Assembly: GCF_018128905.1 (NCBI RefSeq)
Contig: NZ_CP063808.1
Location: 3,162,001 to 3,226,000 of the forward strand
Source: Streptomyces sp. A2-16
Lineage (GTDB): Bacteria > Actinomycetota > Actinomycetes > Streptomycetales > Streptomycetaceae
Reading direction: 5' to 3'
Length of the DNA stretch: 64,000 nucleotides
Each line of letters starts with the position of its first letter. Within the stretch, counting starts at the first letter, position 1. The position numbers and the translations under genes are program-made. Below the pieces are notes generated by a model. That model searched no databases. It was not told the origin of the DNA and saw only the letters and a program-made list of their open reading frames with translations. Below are positions 54,175 to 63,987 of the stretch, one piece after another.

Positions 54175-54428
54175 TGCGTCTGCAAAGGAAACGTCAACTT
54201 CGGCGCCCCTTAGGAATCTTGGGGCCAATCGGTGTGTTGTTGTGATGTGCAGGACACCCCGACGATCCTTGCCGCGTTGTACAACGTAAGCTGTACCGGT
54301 GCCCAATCGCGGCAAGTAGGGCGATAATGCGCGACACCCGATCACTGGGACGCCGCGGGGGCGGCCGGGCGGCGTGTCCGAAATAGTGTGTATTGGGTCG
54401 GCGGTGTAGAACGGGAGATGTGACGGCG
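54175..54428. promoter_or_regulatory. Promoter region of the hopanoid operon, with a perfect palindrome
   Basis: No gene is seen. The region is less GC-rich than its surroundings. CGTTGTACAACG (54275-54286) is a perfect 12-bp palindrome, a candidate operator about 205 bp upstream of hpnC. No unambiguous -10/-35 pair stands out. Confidence 0.45.
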
Positions 54429-54494
54429 ATGGCTACGGAAACTCCCCAGCTCAACGCAGCACGTGCCGTCCCCGCACCGGGCAGGCCGCGATGA
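54429..54494 (+). CDS. Possible 21-residue leader peptide coupled to hpnC
   Basis: ATG at 54429, 11 bases after GGGAG, opens a 21-codon frame (MATETPQLNAARAVP...). Its stop TGA overlaps the hpnC ATG as ATGA. It would explain how ribosomes reach hpnC, which has no ribosome site of its own. Real translation is unproven. Confidence 0.35.
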   Translation: MATETPQLNAARAVPAPGRPR

Positions 54495-55393
54495 CGGAGA
54501 CCGGCACGACGCGCCCCGGAGCGACGGAGCGCGGAACGCTCGACAAGGCCGCGGCGGAGAACTTCCCCGTGGCCCCCTTCTTCCTGCCCAGGGCCTGGCG
54601 CACCGACCTCATGGCGGTCTACGGCTTCGCGCGCCTCGTCGACGACATCGGCGACGGCGATCTCGCCCCCGGCGGCGCCGACGCCCGTCTGCTCGGCGTG
54701 TCGCCGGCCGAGGCCGAGGACCGGCTGGTCCTGCTGGACGCCTTCGAGGCCGACCTGAACCGCGTCTTCTCCGGACAGCCCCGGCATCCGCTGCTGCGCC
54801 GCCTCCAGCCCACGGTCCGCCGTCGCTCGCTCGCCCCCGAGCCCTTCCTGGGCCTGATCGCCGCCAACCGCCAGGACCAGCTCGTCACCCGCTACGAGAC
54901 CTACGACGACCTGCTTGCCTACTGCGAGCTCTCCGCCAACCCCGTCGGCCGTCTCGTGCTCGCCGTCACCGGCACCTCGACCCCCGAGCGGATCCGCCTC
55001 TCGGACGCGATCTGCACGGCCCTCCAGATCGTCGAACACCTCCAGGACGTCGCCGAGGACCTCGGCCGCGACCGGATCTATCTGCCCGCCGCGGACATGA
55101 AGCGCTTTCACGTCCAGGAGGCGGATCTCGTCACGAAAAGCGCGGGCGCATCGGTGCGCGCTCTGGTTGCATACGAAGCACAACGCGCCCGCGAACTCCT
55201 GAATGAAGGCGCCCCCCTCGTGGGTAGCGTCCACGGCAGACTGAAGCTGCTGCTCGCAGGGTTCGTGGCGGGGGGAAGGGCGGCGCTCCGTGCGATCGCC
55301 GCCGCAGAACACGACGTACTTCCCGGCCCGCCCAAGCCCGGCAAGCTCCAGCTGCTGCGCGAGGTGGGCGTCACTCTGCGAGGAGAGGGGTGA
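54491..55393 (+). CDS. hpnC: Hydroxysqualene synthase HpnC
   Basis: A 300-residue trans-isoprenyl diphosphate synthase-fold protein. The first Asp-rich motif is LVDDIGDGD and the second QDVAEDLGRDRIYLP. HpnC converts presqualene diphosphate to hydroxysqualene in the HpnCDE route to squalene. The gene order HpnC-D-E confirms the assignment. No good ribosome site precedes the ATG at 54491, so it may be coupled to an upstream leader. It overlaps hpnD by 4 nt. Confidence 0.92.
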   Translation: MTETGTTRPGATERGTLDKAAAENFPVAPFFLPRAWRTDLMAVYGFARLVDDIGDGDLAPGGADARLLGVSPAEAEDRLVLLDAFEADLNRVFSGQPRHPLLRRLQPTVRRRSLAPEPFLGLIAANRQDQLVTRYETYDDLLAYCELSANPVGRLVLAVTGTSTPERIRLSDAICTALQIVEHLQDVAEDLGRDRIYLPAADMKRFHVQEADLVTKSAGASVRALVAYEAQRARELLNEGAPLVGSVHGRLKLLLAGFVAGGRAALRAIAAAEHDVLPGPPKPGKLQLLREVGVTLRGEG

Positions 55394-56340
55394 TCCGGAC
55401 CGTGGAGTCACCATCGCATGTGTCCGCACCGGTACTCGCCGCCTACAGCTACTGCGAGGCCGTGACCGGACAGCAGGCCCGTAACTTCGCGTACGGCATC
55501 AGGCTGCTGCCGACGTCCAAGCGGCGTGCGATGTCGGCGCTCTACGCGTTCTCGCGGCGCGTCGACGACATCGGGGACGGCGCGCTGGCGGGCGACGTCA
55601 AGGCCGCGAGACTCGAGGACACCCGGGCGATGCTGACCCGGGTGCGGGAGGGCTCGGTCGACGCGGACGACACCGATCCGGTGGCCGTCGCCCTCGCCCA
55701 TGCCGCCGAGACCTTCCCGATCCCGCTGGACGGCCTGGATGAACTGATCGACGGCGTCCTGATGGACGTCCGCGGCGAGACCTACGAGACCTGGGACGAC
55801 CTGAAGGTGTACTGCCGCTGTGTGGCGGGCGCCATCGGGCGGCTCTCGCTCGGCGTGTTCGGTACCGAACCCGGGGCGCGCGCCGCCGAACGCGCGCCGG
55901 AGTACGCCGACACGCTCGGTCTCGCGCTCCAGCTCACCAACATCCTCAGAGACGTCCGCGAGGACGCCGAGGGCGGGCGCACATACCTGCCCGCCGACGA
56001 TCTCGCGAAGTTCGGCTGCTCGGCCGGCTTCAAGGGGTCGCAGCCACCGGAGGGCGCCGACTTCGCGGGCCTCGTGCACTTCGAAGTGCGTCGGGCCCGC
56101 GCCCTTTTCGCCGAGGGCTACCGGCTCCTCCCCATGCTCGACCGGCGCAGCGGCGCCTGCGTCGCCGCCATGGCCGGCATCTACCGCCGGCTGCTCGACC
56201 GCATCGAGCGCGACCCCGAGGCGGTGCTGCGCGGCCGGGTCTCGCTGCCCGGACGCGAGAAGGCGTACGTCGCCGTCCGCGGGCTGTCCGGTCTGGACGC
56301 GAGGCATGTGACGCGGCAGGCCCTCAGGAGGCGCGCCTGA
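55390..56340 (+). CDS. hpnD: Presqualene diphosphate synthase HpnD
   Basis: A 316-residue phytoene/squalene synthase-family enzyme joining two farnesyl diphosphates to presqualene diphosphate. The Asp motifs are RRVDDIGDG (YAFSRRVDDIGDG) and DVREDAEGGRTYLP; YAYG-like FAYGIRLLP and LQLTNILRDVREDA are also typical. The start is GTG at 55390 (GTGA overlap); GTG 55402 is an alternative. Confidence 0.92.
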   Translation: MIRTVESPSHVSAPVLAAYSYCEAVTGQQARNFAYGIRLLPTSKRRAMSALYAFSRRVDDIGDGALAGDVKAARLEDTRAMLTRVREGSVDADDTDPVAVALAHAAETFPIPLDGLDELIDGVLMDVRGETYETWDDLKVYCRCVAGAIGRLSLGVFGTEPGARAAERAPEYADTLGLALQLTNILRDVREDAEGGRTYLPADDLAKFGCSAGFKGSQPPEGADFAGLVHFEVRRARALFAEGYRLLPMLDRRSGACVAAMAGIYRRLLDRIERDPEAVLRGRVSLPGREKAYVAVRGLSGLDARHVTRQALRRRA

Positions 56341-56489
56341 TGGACGAGGTGGACAATTCGGTCCAAGGTGATGCCGCTGGAGAAAAGTGGCACGCAACCC
56401 TCCAGTCGACGACGGCGTCCCTGACTGCAACGGCCGGGCGTGCACCGCTCGCGCACCACGACGTCCGGGCAGGGGAGGGTGTGGGATGA
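56340..56489 (+). CDS. Small ORF (49 aa) between hpnD and hpnE
   Basis: A 49-residue frame (MDEVDNSVQGDAAGEKW...) starts at TGATG on the hpnD stop and ends at ATGA on the hpnE start. A strong AGGAGG lies 8 bases before its ATG. It is acidic then basic, with no hydrophobic segment and no known domain. S. coelicolor also has a small gene (recalled as SCO6761) in this position. It may be only a translational bridge or a real small protein of squalene formation. Confidence 0.65.
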   Translation: MDEVDNSVQGDAAGEKWHATLQSTTASLTATAGRAPLAHHDVRAGEGVG

Positions 56490-57880
56490 CCGACGGACAG
56501 CGGTCCGGGCGGGACGCCGTCGTGATCGGCGGCGGGCTCGCCGGCATCACCGCCGCGCTCGCGCTCGCGGACGCCGGAGTGCGCGTCACCCTGCTCGAAG
56601 GCAGGCCGCGCCTGGGCGGGCTCGCCTTCTCCTTCCAGCGCGGCGAACTGACCGTCGACAACGGACAGCACGTCTACCTGCGCTGCTGCACCGCCTACCG
56701 CTGGTTCCTCGACCGCATCGAGGGGACGGCGCTGGCACCGCTGCAGGATCGTCTCGACGTGCCCGTGCTCGACGTGGCCCGGCCCGCGGGCCGACGGCTC
56801 GGCAGACTGCGGCGCGACGCGCTGCCCGTCCCGCTGCATCTGGGGCGCAGCCTCGCGACCTATCCGCATCTCTCGCTCGCCGAGCGGGCAAGGGTGGGGC
56901 GTGCCGCGCTCGCGCTGAAGGGGCTGGACCTCGCCGATCCGAGCCTGGACGCACAGGACTTCGGCAGCTGGCTGACCGCGCACGGTCAGTCGACGCGTGC
57001 CGTCGAGGCCCTGTGGGACCTGGTCGGGGTCGCCACCCTCAACGCGGTCGCGGGCGACGCCTCGCTGGGGCTCGCCGCGATGGTGTTCAAGACCGGTCTG
57101 CTGTCCGACCCGGGCGCGGCCGACATCGGCTGGGCGCATGTCCCGCTGGGTGAACTGCACGACCGGCTGGCCCGCAAGGCGCTCGACTCCGCGGGCGTGC
57201 GTACCGAGGTCCGTACACGCGTCACCTCCATCTCTACTGACGAGAACGGCACTTGGAGCGTTCAGGTTCCCGGGGAGACGCTCCGGGCCGACGCGGTCGT
57301 GCTCGCCGTGGCGCAGCAGGAGGCGGGTGACCTGCTGCCGGAGGGGGCGCTCGACGCTCCGGAAAATCTTCGGGAGATCGGCACCGCGCCGATCCTCAAC
57401 GTCCATGTCGTCTACGACCGCAAGGTCCTCGACAAGCCGTTCTTCGCGGCTCTCGGCACCCCCGTGCAGTGGGTCTTCGACCGCACCGAGGCCTCCGGGC
57501 TGCGCGAGGGCCAGTACCTCGCCCTGTCCCAGTCGGCCGCGCACGACGAGATCGACGAGCCGGTGGCCGTGCTGCGCGAGCGCTATCTGCCCGAGCTGGA
57601 GCGGCTGCTGCCGGTCGCCCGCGGCGCCGAGGTCAAGGACTTCTTCGTGACAAGGGAGCGCACGGCGACCTTCGCTCCCACCCCCGGTGTCGGACGGCTG
57701 CGGCCCGGCGCCCGTACGAAAGCCCCCGGCCTCTACCTGGCCGGCGCGTGGACCGCCACAGGGTGGCCCGCGACCATGGAGAGTGCGGTCCGCAGCGGTG
57801 TGAGTGCGGCGGACGCCGCCCTCGCCGCCCTGGGCCGGCCCCGCCCCGCCCGTCTCTTCGAGTTCGAGGAGGCGGCGTGA
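56486..57880 (+). CDS. hpnE: Squalene-forming FAD-dependent reductase HpnE
   Basis: A 464-residue amine-oxidase/phytoene-desaturase-like flavoprotein. The FAD-binding start is VVIGGGLAGITAALALADAGVRVTLLEGRPRLGGLAFS, and the C-terminal flavin segment is GLYLAGAWTATGWPATMESAVRSG. HpnE reduces hydroxysqualene to squalene. GGGGAGGG precedes the ATG at 56486, which overlaps the small ORF. Confidence 0.92.
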   Translation: MTDGQRSGRDAVVIGGGLAGITAALALADAGVRVTLLEGRPRLGGLAFSFQRGELTVDNGQHVYLRCCTAYRWFLDRIEGTALAPLQDRLDVPVLDVARPAGRRLGRLRRDALPVPLHLGRSLATYPHLSLAERARVGRAALALKGLDLADPSLDAQDFGSWLTAHGQSTRAVEALWDLVGVATLNAVAGDASLGLAAMVFKTGLLSDPGAADIGWAHVPLGELHDRLARKALDSAGVRTEVRTRVTSISTDENGTWSVQVPGETLRADAVVLAVAQQEAGDLLPEGALDAPENLREIGTAPILNVHVVYDRKVLDKPFFAALGTPVQWVFDRTEASGLREGQYLALSQSAAHDEIDEPVAVLRERYLPELERLLPVARGAEVKDFFVTRERTATFAPTPGVGRLRPGARTKAPGLYLAGAWTATGWPATMESAVRSGVSAADAALAALGRPRPARLFEFEEAA

Positions 57881-59016
57881 TGCTCGATCAGCACGGCGCG
57901 ACAGGCCCCAGCACCTCCGGTACCGCAACAAGAGGAGAGACTGTGCCCACTGTGCCCCCGGCCGAGACGGCCGCTGTGAGGTCCGCGGTGGACGTGACCG
58001 CGCTCCTGGAGCGCGGCCGGACCCTGGCCACTCCGGTGCTGAAGGCGGCCGTGGACCGTCTCGCGTCCCCGATGGACACCGTTTCCGCCTACCATTTCGG
58101 CTGGATCGACGCCCAGGGCAACCCCGCCGACGGGGACGGCGGCAAGGCCGTGCGCCCCGCGCTCGCGGTGCTCTCGGCCGAGGTCACCGGTGCCGCTCCC
58201 GAGACCGGCATCCCCGGCGCGGTCGCCGTCGAACTCGTCCACAACTTCTCGCTGCTCCACGACGACCTGATGGACGGCGACGAGCAGCGCCGCCACCGCG
58301 ACACCGTCTGGAAGGTGCACGGCCCCGCCCAGGCCATCCTGGTCGGCGACGCCCTGTTCGCCCTCGCCAACGAGGTCCTGCTCGAACTCGGCACCGTCGA
58401 GGCCGGACGCGCCACCCGCCGGCTGACCACCGCCACCCGTGCCCTGATCGACGGCCAGGCGCAGGACATCTCCTACGAGCACCGCGACCGCGTCAGCGTC
58501 GAGGAGTGCCTGGAGATGGAGGGCAACAAGACCGGCGCCCTGCTCGCCTGCGCCAGCTCCATCGGCGCCGTCCTCGGCGGCGCGGACGACCGTACCGCCG
58601 ACACCCTGGAGAAGTACGGCTACCACCTGGGCCTCGCCTTCCAGGCCGTCGACGACCTCCTCGGCATCTGGGGCGACCCGGTCTCCACCGGCAAGCAGAC
58701 CTGGAGCGACCTGCGCCAGCGCAAGAAGTCCCTGCCGGTCGTGGCCGCGCTCGCAGCCGGCGGTGCTGCCTCCGACCGGCTCGGCGAGATCCTCGCCGCC
58801 GACGCCAAGAGCAGCGACTTCGAGAACTTCTCCGAGGAGGAGTTCGCGGCCCGCGCCGCCCTCATCGAGGAGGCCGGAGGCCGTGAGTGGACGGCCGGGG
58901 AGGCCCGCCGTCAGCACACCATTGCCATCGAGGCCCTGAACGCCGTCGACATGCCCGAGCGGGTACGGGCGCAGTTCACGGCGCTCGCGGACTTCGTCGT
59001 CGTACGAAAGAGATGA
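57880..59016 (+). CDS. Polyprenyl (farnesyl-type) diphosphate synthase
   Basis: A 378-residue isoprenyl diphosphate synthase. First Asp motif DDLMDGDEQRR (the DDxxD), second VDDLLGIWGD. The residues before the first motif (HNFSLLH) and the overall type suggest a farnesyl or geranylgeranyl product; by position it should supply farnesyl diphosphate for HpnD. Chain length was not computed. The start is ATG at 57880 (TGATG with hpnE, GAGGAGG upstream); GTG at 57877 is possible. Confidence 0.9.
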   Translation: MLDQHGATGPSTSGTATRGETVPTVPPAETAAVRSAVDVTALLERGRTLATPVLKAAVDRLASPMDTVSAYHFGWIDAQGNPADGDGGKAVRPALAVLSAEVTGAAPETGIPGAVAVELVHNFSLLHDDLMDGDEQRRHRDTVWKVHGPAQAILVGDALFALANEVLLELGTVEAGRATRRLTTATRALIDGQAQDISYEHRDRVSVEECLEMEGNKTGALLACASSIGAVLGGADDRTADTLEKYGYHLGLAFQAVDDLLGIWGDPVSTGKQTWSDLRQRKKSLPVVAALAAGGAASDRLGEILAADAKSSDFENFSEEEFAARAALIEEAGGREWTAGEARRQHTIAIEALNAVDMPERVRAQFTALADFVVVRKR

Positions 59017-59049
59017 TCACTATCGGTCGAATAGCCCTCGCGTAGTCGC

Positions 59050-59085
59050 CGGCCGGTGCTGCGAGGAAAGGAAAGGCACCGGCCG
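59050..59085. repeat. 10-bp inverted repeat between polyprenyl synthase and shc
   Basis: CGGCCGGTGC (59050-59059) and its complement (59076-59085) with a 16-base purine-rich loop, inside the operon. It could be an mRNA-stabilising or processing hairpin, or a partial terminator that sets the shc level. Confidence 0.5.
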
Positions 59086-59137
59086 ACGGCGGACCCACAG
59101 CAGAGCACCACATTGCACACTGCACGAAGGGGAAGCC

Positions 59138-61129
59138 ATGACAGCGACGACCGACGGAAGCACCGGGGCTCTGCCGCCCCGCGCTGCCGCGGCCAGCGAA
59201 ACCCGTCTCGACACCCCCGTGGCGGCCGGGGTACAAGAAGCCGCCGAACGCGCCGTCCGGCGCGCCACCGAGCACTTGCTCGCCCGGCAGGACGCCCAGG
59301 GCTGGTGGAAGGGCGACCTCGAGACCAACGTCACGATGGACGCCGAGGACCTGCTGCTCCGTCAGTTCATCGGCATCCGTGACGAGTCGACCACCCGGGC
59401 CGCCGCCCAGTTCATCCGCGGCGAGCAGCGCGAGGACGGCACCTGGGCGAGCTTCTACGGCGGGCCCGGCGAACTGTCCACCACCATCGAGGCGTACGTC
59501 GCCCTCCGCATGGACGGCGACGCGCCGGACGCCCCCCACATGGCGAGGGCCTCCGCCTGGATCCGAGCCCAGGGCGGTATCGCCTCCGCCCGGGTGTTCA
59601 CCCGGATCTGGCTCGCCCTGTTCGGCTGGTGGAAGTGGGAGGACCTGCCCGAACTCCCGCCGGAACTCATCTACTTCCCCAAGTGGGTCCCCCTCAACAT
59701 CTACGACTTCGGCTGCTGGGCCCGCCAGACCATCGTCCCGCTGACGATCGTCTCCGCGAAGCGCCCGGTGCGGCCCGCGCCCTTCCCGCTCGACGAGCTG
59801 CACGCCGACCCGGCCGACCCGAACCCGGCCAAGCCCCTTGCCCCCGTGGCGAGTTGGGACGGCGCCTTCCAGCGTCTCGACAAGGCCCTGCACCAGCTGC
59901 GCAAGGTGGCCCCGCGCAGACTGCGCAGAGCCGCGATGAACTCCGCGGCCCGCTGGATCATCGAGCGGCAGGAGAACGACGGCTGCTGGGGCGGCATCCA
60001 GCCGCCGGCCGTGTACTCGGTGATCGCGCTGCACCTGCTGGGCTACGACCTCGAACACCCGGTCATGCGGGCCGGGCTCGAGTCCCTGGACCGCTTCGCC
60101 ATCTGGCGCGAGGACGGGTCCCGGATGATCGAGGCCTGCCAGTCGCCGGTCTGGGACACCTGCCTCGCCACCATCGCGCTCGTCGACGCGGGCGTGCCCG
60201 CCGACCACCCGCAGCTCGTCAGGGCCGCGGACTGGATGCTCGGCGAGGAGATCGTGCGACCCGGCGACTGGGCGGTCAAACGACCCCAACTCCCGCCGGG
60301 AGGATGGGCGTTCGAATTCCACAACGACAACTACCCCGACATCGACGACACCGCCGAGGTCGTCCTAGCCCTGCGCCGGGTCAGGCACCACGACCCCGAG
60401 CGGGTGGAGCGGGCCATCGGGCGCGGGGTGCGCTGGAACCTCGGGATGCAGTCGAAGAACGGAGCGTGGGGCGCCTTCGACGTCGACAACACCAGCCCGT
60501 TCCCCAACCGGCTGCCGTTCTGCGACTTCGGCGAGGTCATCGACCCGCCGTCGGCCGACGTCACCGCCCATGTGGTGGAGATGCTGGCCGTCGAGGGGCT
60601 CTCCCACGACCCGCGCACCCGGCGCGGCATCGAGTGGCTGCTAGCCGAACAGGAGCCGGACGGCTCGTGGTTCGGGCGCTGGGGCGTCAACTACGTCTAC
60701 GGCACCGGTTCGGTGGTGCCCGCGCTGACGGCCGCGGGTCTGCCCGCCTCGCACCCCGCGATCCGGCGGGCGGTGGCCTGGCTGGAGAAGGTGCAGAACG
60801 ACGACGGAGGCTGGGGCGAGGACCTGCGCTCCTACAAGTACGCCAGGGAATGGAGCGGCCGCGGCGCCTCCACCGCGTCGCAGACGGCCTGGGCGCTGAT
60901 GGCGCTGCTGGCCGCGGGGGAGAAGGACTCCAAGGCGGTCGAACGCGGCATCGAGTGGCTCGCGAGCACCCAGCGCGAGGACGGCTCCTGGGACGAGCCC
61001 TACTTCACCGGCACCGGCTTCCCCTGGGACTTCTCCATCAACTACCACCTCTACCGGCAGGTCTTCCCGCTCACCGCCCTGGGCCGCTACGTCCATGGAG
61101 AACCGTTCTCCCGGACCGAGGCCCTCTGA
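59138..61129 (+). CDS. shc: Squalene-hopene cyclase
   Basis: A 663-residue cyclase. The catalytic DxDD motif is DIDDTA at 401-406, and the repeated QW motifs are visible (QEDGTW/QDAQGWW/QENDGCWGG/QEPDGSW/QREDGSW). It cyclises squalene to hopene and hopanol, made at the membrane. The ATG at 59138 has AAGGGGAAG upstream. Its stop overlaps hpnG by one base. Confidence 0.94.
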   Translation: MTATTDGSTGALPPRAAAASETRLDTPVAAGVQEAAERAVRRATEHLLARQDAQGWWKGDLETNVTMDAEDLLLRQFIGIRDESTTRAAAQFIRGEQREDGTWASFYGGPGELSTTIEAYVALRMDGDAPDAPHMARASAWIRAQGGIASARVFTRIWLALFGWWKWEDLPELPPELIYFPKWVPLNIYDFGCWARQTIVPLTIVSAKRPVRPAPFPLDELHADPADPNPAKPLAPVASWDGAFQRLDKALHQLRKVAPRRLRRAAMNSAARWIIERQENDGCWGGIQPPAVYSVIALHLLGYDLEHPVMRAGLESLDRFAIWREDGSRMIEACQSPVWDTCLATIALVDAGVPADHPQLVRAADWMLGEEIVRPGDWAVKRPQLPPGGWAFEFHNDNYPDIDDTAEVVLALRRVRHHDPERVERAIGRGVRWNLGMQSKNGAWGAFDVDNTSPFPNRLPFCDFGEVIDPPSADVTAHVVEMLAVEGLSHDPRTRRGIEWLLAEQEPDGSWFGRWGVNYVYGTGSVVPALTAAGLPASHPAIRRAVAWLEKVQNDDGGWGEDLRSYKYAREWSGRGASTASQTAWALMALLAAGEKDSKAVERGIEWLASTQREDGSWDEPYFTGTGFPWDFSINYHLYRQVFPLTALGRYVHGEPFSRTEAL

Positions 61130-61770
61130 TGAGCACCCAGCCCGCCACCGCTCCGCTGCTGATCGCCTGCGCCCTCGGCATCGAGCACCTCGCCCTGCGC
61201 ACCGGCGAGCGCGGCGGGGCCGGCGGGCCGGTCACCCTGCTCCGGACGGGCATGGGTCCCAAGGCGGCGGAACGGTCCGTCACCCGGCGCCTGGCGGACC
61301 CCGCGCTCGCCGGGGCCGCCGTCCTGGCCACCGGCTTCTGCGCGGGGCTCGCCCCCGGGATGCACCCCGGCGATCTGGTGGTCGCCGAGGAGACCCGGGA
61401 TCCGGACGGAACCGTTCCCTGTGTGGAGACCGACCTACTCGTCAAGGAGCTCGTACGGGCCGTACCGGGACGTACCGTGCACACCGGACCCCTCACCGGC
61501 TCCGATCACATCATCCGCGGTCTCGAACGGTCGGAGCTGTTCGCGACCGGCGCGATCGCGGTCGACATGGAGTCCGCGGCCACGCTTCTGAGCGCCGTGC
61601 GCGCGGGCGAGCGCCCCGTTGCGGCCGTCCGGGTGGTCGTGGACGCTCCACAACATGAACTCGTCCGGATCGGCACGGTACGCGGTGGAATATCAGCCTT
61701 CCGCGTCCTTCGTTCCGTTCTTCCAGCTTTCTACGAATGGCACCGTTCCTTGCTGCTCCCCAGGAGGTGA
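61129..61770 (+). CDS. hpnG: Adenosylhopane nucleosidase HpnG
   Basis: A 213-residue nucleosidase/phosphorylase-family protein. The MTA/SAH nucleosidase-like active site is VDMESAATL, with GTRGG-like GTVRGGISAFR and LATGFCAGLAPGMHPGDLVVAEE. HpnG removes adenine from adenosylhopane to give ribosylhopane. The start is TGATG, coupled to shc. Confidence 0.9.
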   Translation: MSTQPATAPLLIACALGIEHLALRTGERGGAGGPVTLLRTGMGPKAAERSVTRRLADPALAGAAVLATGFCAGLAPGMHPGDLVVAEETRDPDGTVPCVETDLLVKELVRAVPGRTVHTGPLTGSDHIIRGLERSELFATGAIAVDMESAATLLSAVRAGERPVAAVRVVVDAPQHELVRIGTVRGGISAFRVLRSVLPAFYEWHRSLLLPRR

Positions 61771-61775
61771 GCCAG

Positions 61776-62798
61776 ATGGCCATGCCGCTGCGTCAGTCCA
61801 TCAAGGTCGCTACATACTTGGCCGAACAGAAGCTCCGCAAGCGGGACAAGTTCCCGCTGATCGTGGAGCTCGAGCCTCTCTTCGCGTGCAATCTCAAGTG
61901 CGAGGGCTGCGGCAAGATCCAGCATCCGGCGGGTGTGCTCAAGCAGCGCATGCCGGTGGCGCAGGCCGTCGGGGCGGTGTTGGAGTCCGGTGCGCCGATG
62001 GTGTCCATCGCCGGCGGTGAACCGCTCATGCACCCGCAGATCGACGAGATCGTGCGGCAGTTGGTGGCCAAGAAGAAGTACGTCTTCCTCTGCACCAACG
62101 CCATGCTGCTGCGCAAGAAGATGGACAAGTTCAAGCCCTCCCCCTACTTCGCCTTCGCGGTGCACATCGACGGACTGCGCGAGCGGCACGACGAGTCGGT
62201 GGCCAAGGAGGGCGTGTTCGACGAGGCCGTCGAGGCGATCAAGGAGGCCAAGAAGCGCGGCTTCCGGGTCACCACCAACTCGACCTTCTTCAACACCGAC
62301 ACCCCGCAGACCATCATCGAGGTGCTCAACTTCCTCAACGACGACCTCAAGGTCGACGAGATGATGATCTCGCCCGCCTACGCCTACGAGAAGGCGCCCG
62401 ACCAGGAGCACTTCCTGGGCGTGGAGCAGACCCGCGAGCTGTTCAAGAAGGCCTTCGCGGGCGGCAACCGCAAGAAGTGGCGGCTCAACCACTCACCGCT
62501 CTTCCTGGACTTCCTGGAGGGCAAGGTCGACTTCCCGTGCACGGCCTGGGCGATCCCGAACTACTCCCTGTTCGGCTGGCAGCGCCCCTGCTACCTGATG
62601 AGCGACGGCTACGTGCCGACGTACCGCGAACTCATCGAGGAGACCGACTGGGACAAGTACGGCCGCGGCAAGGACCCGCGGTGCGCCAACTGCATGGCGC
62701 ACTGCGGCTACGAGCCCACCGCCGTCCTCGCCACCATGGGCTCGCTCAAGGAGTCGCTGCGCGCCATGCGCGAGACGGTCTCCGGAAACCGCGAGTAG
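61776..62798 (+). CDS. hpnH: Adenosylhopane synthase HpnH (radical SAM)
   Basis: A 340-residue radical SAM enzyme. The cluster motif C-x3-C-x2-C is [11 protein letters not shown] near residue 43, followed by [13 protein letters not shown], and a Cys-rich end [12 protein letters not shown] (additional cluster or zinc). HpnH couples the 5'-deoxyadenosyl radical to hopene, starting the C35 side chain. The ATG at 61776 has AGGAGGTGA 9 bases upstream; an ATG at 61737 overlaps hpnG. Confidence 0.93.
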   Translation: MAMPLRQSIKVATYLAEQKLRKRDKFPLIVELEPLFACNLKCEGCGKIQHPAGVLKQRMPVAQAVGAVLESGAPMVSIAGGEPLMHPQIDEIVRQLVAKKKYVFLCTNAMLLRKKMDKFKPSPYFAFAVHIDGLRERHDESVAKEGVFDEAVEAIKEAKKRGFRVTTNSTFFNTDTPQTIIEVLNFLNDDLKVDEMMISPAYAYEKAPDQEHFLGVEQTRELFKKAFAGGNRKKWRLNHSPLFLDFLEGKVDFPCTAWAIPNYSLFGWQRPCYLMSDGYVPTYRELIEETDWDKYGRGKDPRCANCMAHCGYEPTAVLATMGSLKESLRAMRETVSGNRE

Positions 62799-62802
62799 CG
62801 CC

Positions 62803-63960
62803 ATGACCGCCATTCCCTTGGGCGTCCCCGAGGTACCGGTCCGGCCGATCGCCGAGCGGCGCGTGTCGCGGCAGATCATGGTCGGGCCGGTGGCGGTCGG
62901 GGGCGGGGCCCCGGTGTCGGTGCAGTCGATGACGACGACCCGTACCTCCGACATCGGTGCCACGCTCCAGCAGATCGCCGAACTCACCGCGTCCGGCTGC
63001 CAGATCGTCCGCGTCGCCTGTCCCACGCAGGACGACGCGGACGCGCTGGCGACCATCGCGCGCAAGTCGCAGATCCCGGTGATCGCCGACATCCACTTCC
63101 AGCCCAAGTACGTGTTCGCGGCCATCGAGGCGGGCTGTGCGGCCGTACGCGTCAATCCCGGCAACATCAAGCAGTTCGACGACAAGGTCAAGGAGATCGC
63201 ACGGGCCGCGAAGGACCACGGCACGCCGATCAGGATCGGAGTGAACGCCGGGTCCCTGGACCGGCGGCTGCTCCAGAAGTACGGGAGGGCGACCCCCGAG
63301 GCCCTGGTGGAGAGCGCGTTGTGGGAGGCGTCGCTCTTCGAGGAGCACGGGTTCCGGGACATCAAGATCTCCGTGAAGCACAACGACCCCGTGGTGATGG
63401 TCAGCGCCTACCAGCAGCTGGCCGAGCAGTGCGACTATCCGCTGCACCTGGGCGTCACGGAGGCCGGGCCCGCCTTCCAGGGAACCATCAAGTCGGCCGT
63501 GGCCTTCGGGGCGTTGCTGTCACGGGGGATCGGCGACACCATCCGGGTCTCGCTGTCCGCCCCGCCCGCCGAGGAGGTCAAGGTCGGCATCCAGATCCTG
63601 GAGTCGCTGGGGCTGAGGCAACGGCGCCTGGAGATCGTGTCGTGTCCGTCCTGCGGGCGCGCTCAGGTCGACGTCTACAAGCTGGCCGACGAGGTCACGG
63701 CGGGTCTCGAGGGCATGGAAGTGCCCCTGCGGGTCGCGGTGATGGGGTGTGTGGTCAACGGTCCCGGCGAGGCGCGGGAGGCGGACCTCGGGGTCGCCTC
63801 CGGCAACGGCAAGGGGCAGATCTTCGTCAAGGGCGAGGTCATCAAGACCGTCCCGGAGTCGAAGATCGTGGAGACCCTCATCGAGGAGGCGATGAAGATC
63901 GCCGAGCAGATGGAACAGGACGGCGTCGCGGCGGGGGAGCCGGCCGTCACCGTGAGTTGA
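62803..63960 (+). CDS. ispG: 4-hydroxy-3-methylbut-2-enyl diphosphate synthase
   Basis: A 385-residue GcpE/IspG, the penultimate step of the MEP pathway. N-terminal TIM barrel ([25 protein letters not shown]) and C-terminal [4Fe-4S] domain with Cys in CPSCGR and [14 protein letters not shown]. Four bp after hpnH, so it belongs to the same transcript. It supplies precursors to the hopanoid genes. Confidence 0.95.
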   Translation: MTAIPLGVPEVPVRPIAERRVSRQIMVGPVAVGGGAPVSVQSMTTTRTSDIGATLQQIAELTASGCQIVRVACPTQDDADALATIARKSQIPVIADIHFQPKYVFAAIEAGCAAVRVNPGNIKQFDDKVKEIARAAKDHGTPIRIGVNAGSLDRRLLQKYGRATPEALVESALWEASLFEEHGFRDIKISVKHNDPVVMVSAYQQLAEQCDYPLHLGVTEAGPAFQGTIKSAVAFGALLSRGIGDTIRVSLSAPPAEEVKVGIQILESLGLRQRRLEIVSCPSCGRAQVDVYKLADEVTAGLEGMEVPLRVAVMGCVVNGPGEAREADLGVASGNGKGQIFVKGEVIKTVPESKIVETLIEEAMKIAEQMEQDGVAAGEPAVTVS

Positions 63961-63987
63961 ACAGCACGGACCGAAGGGGGCCCGACC

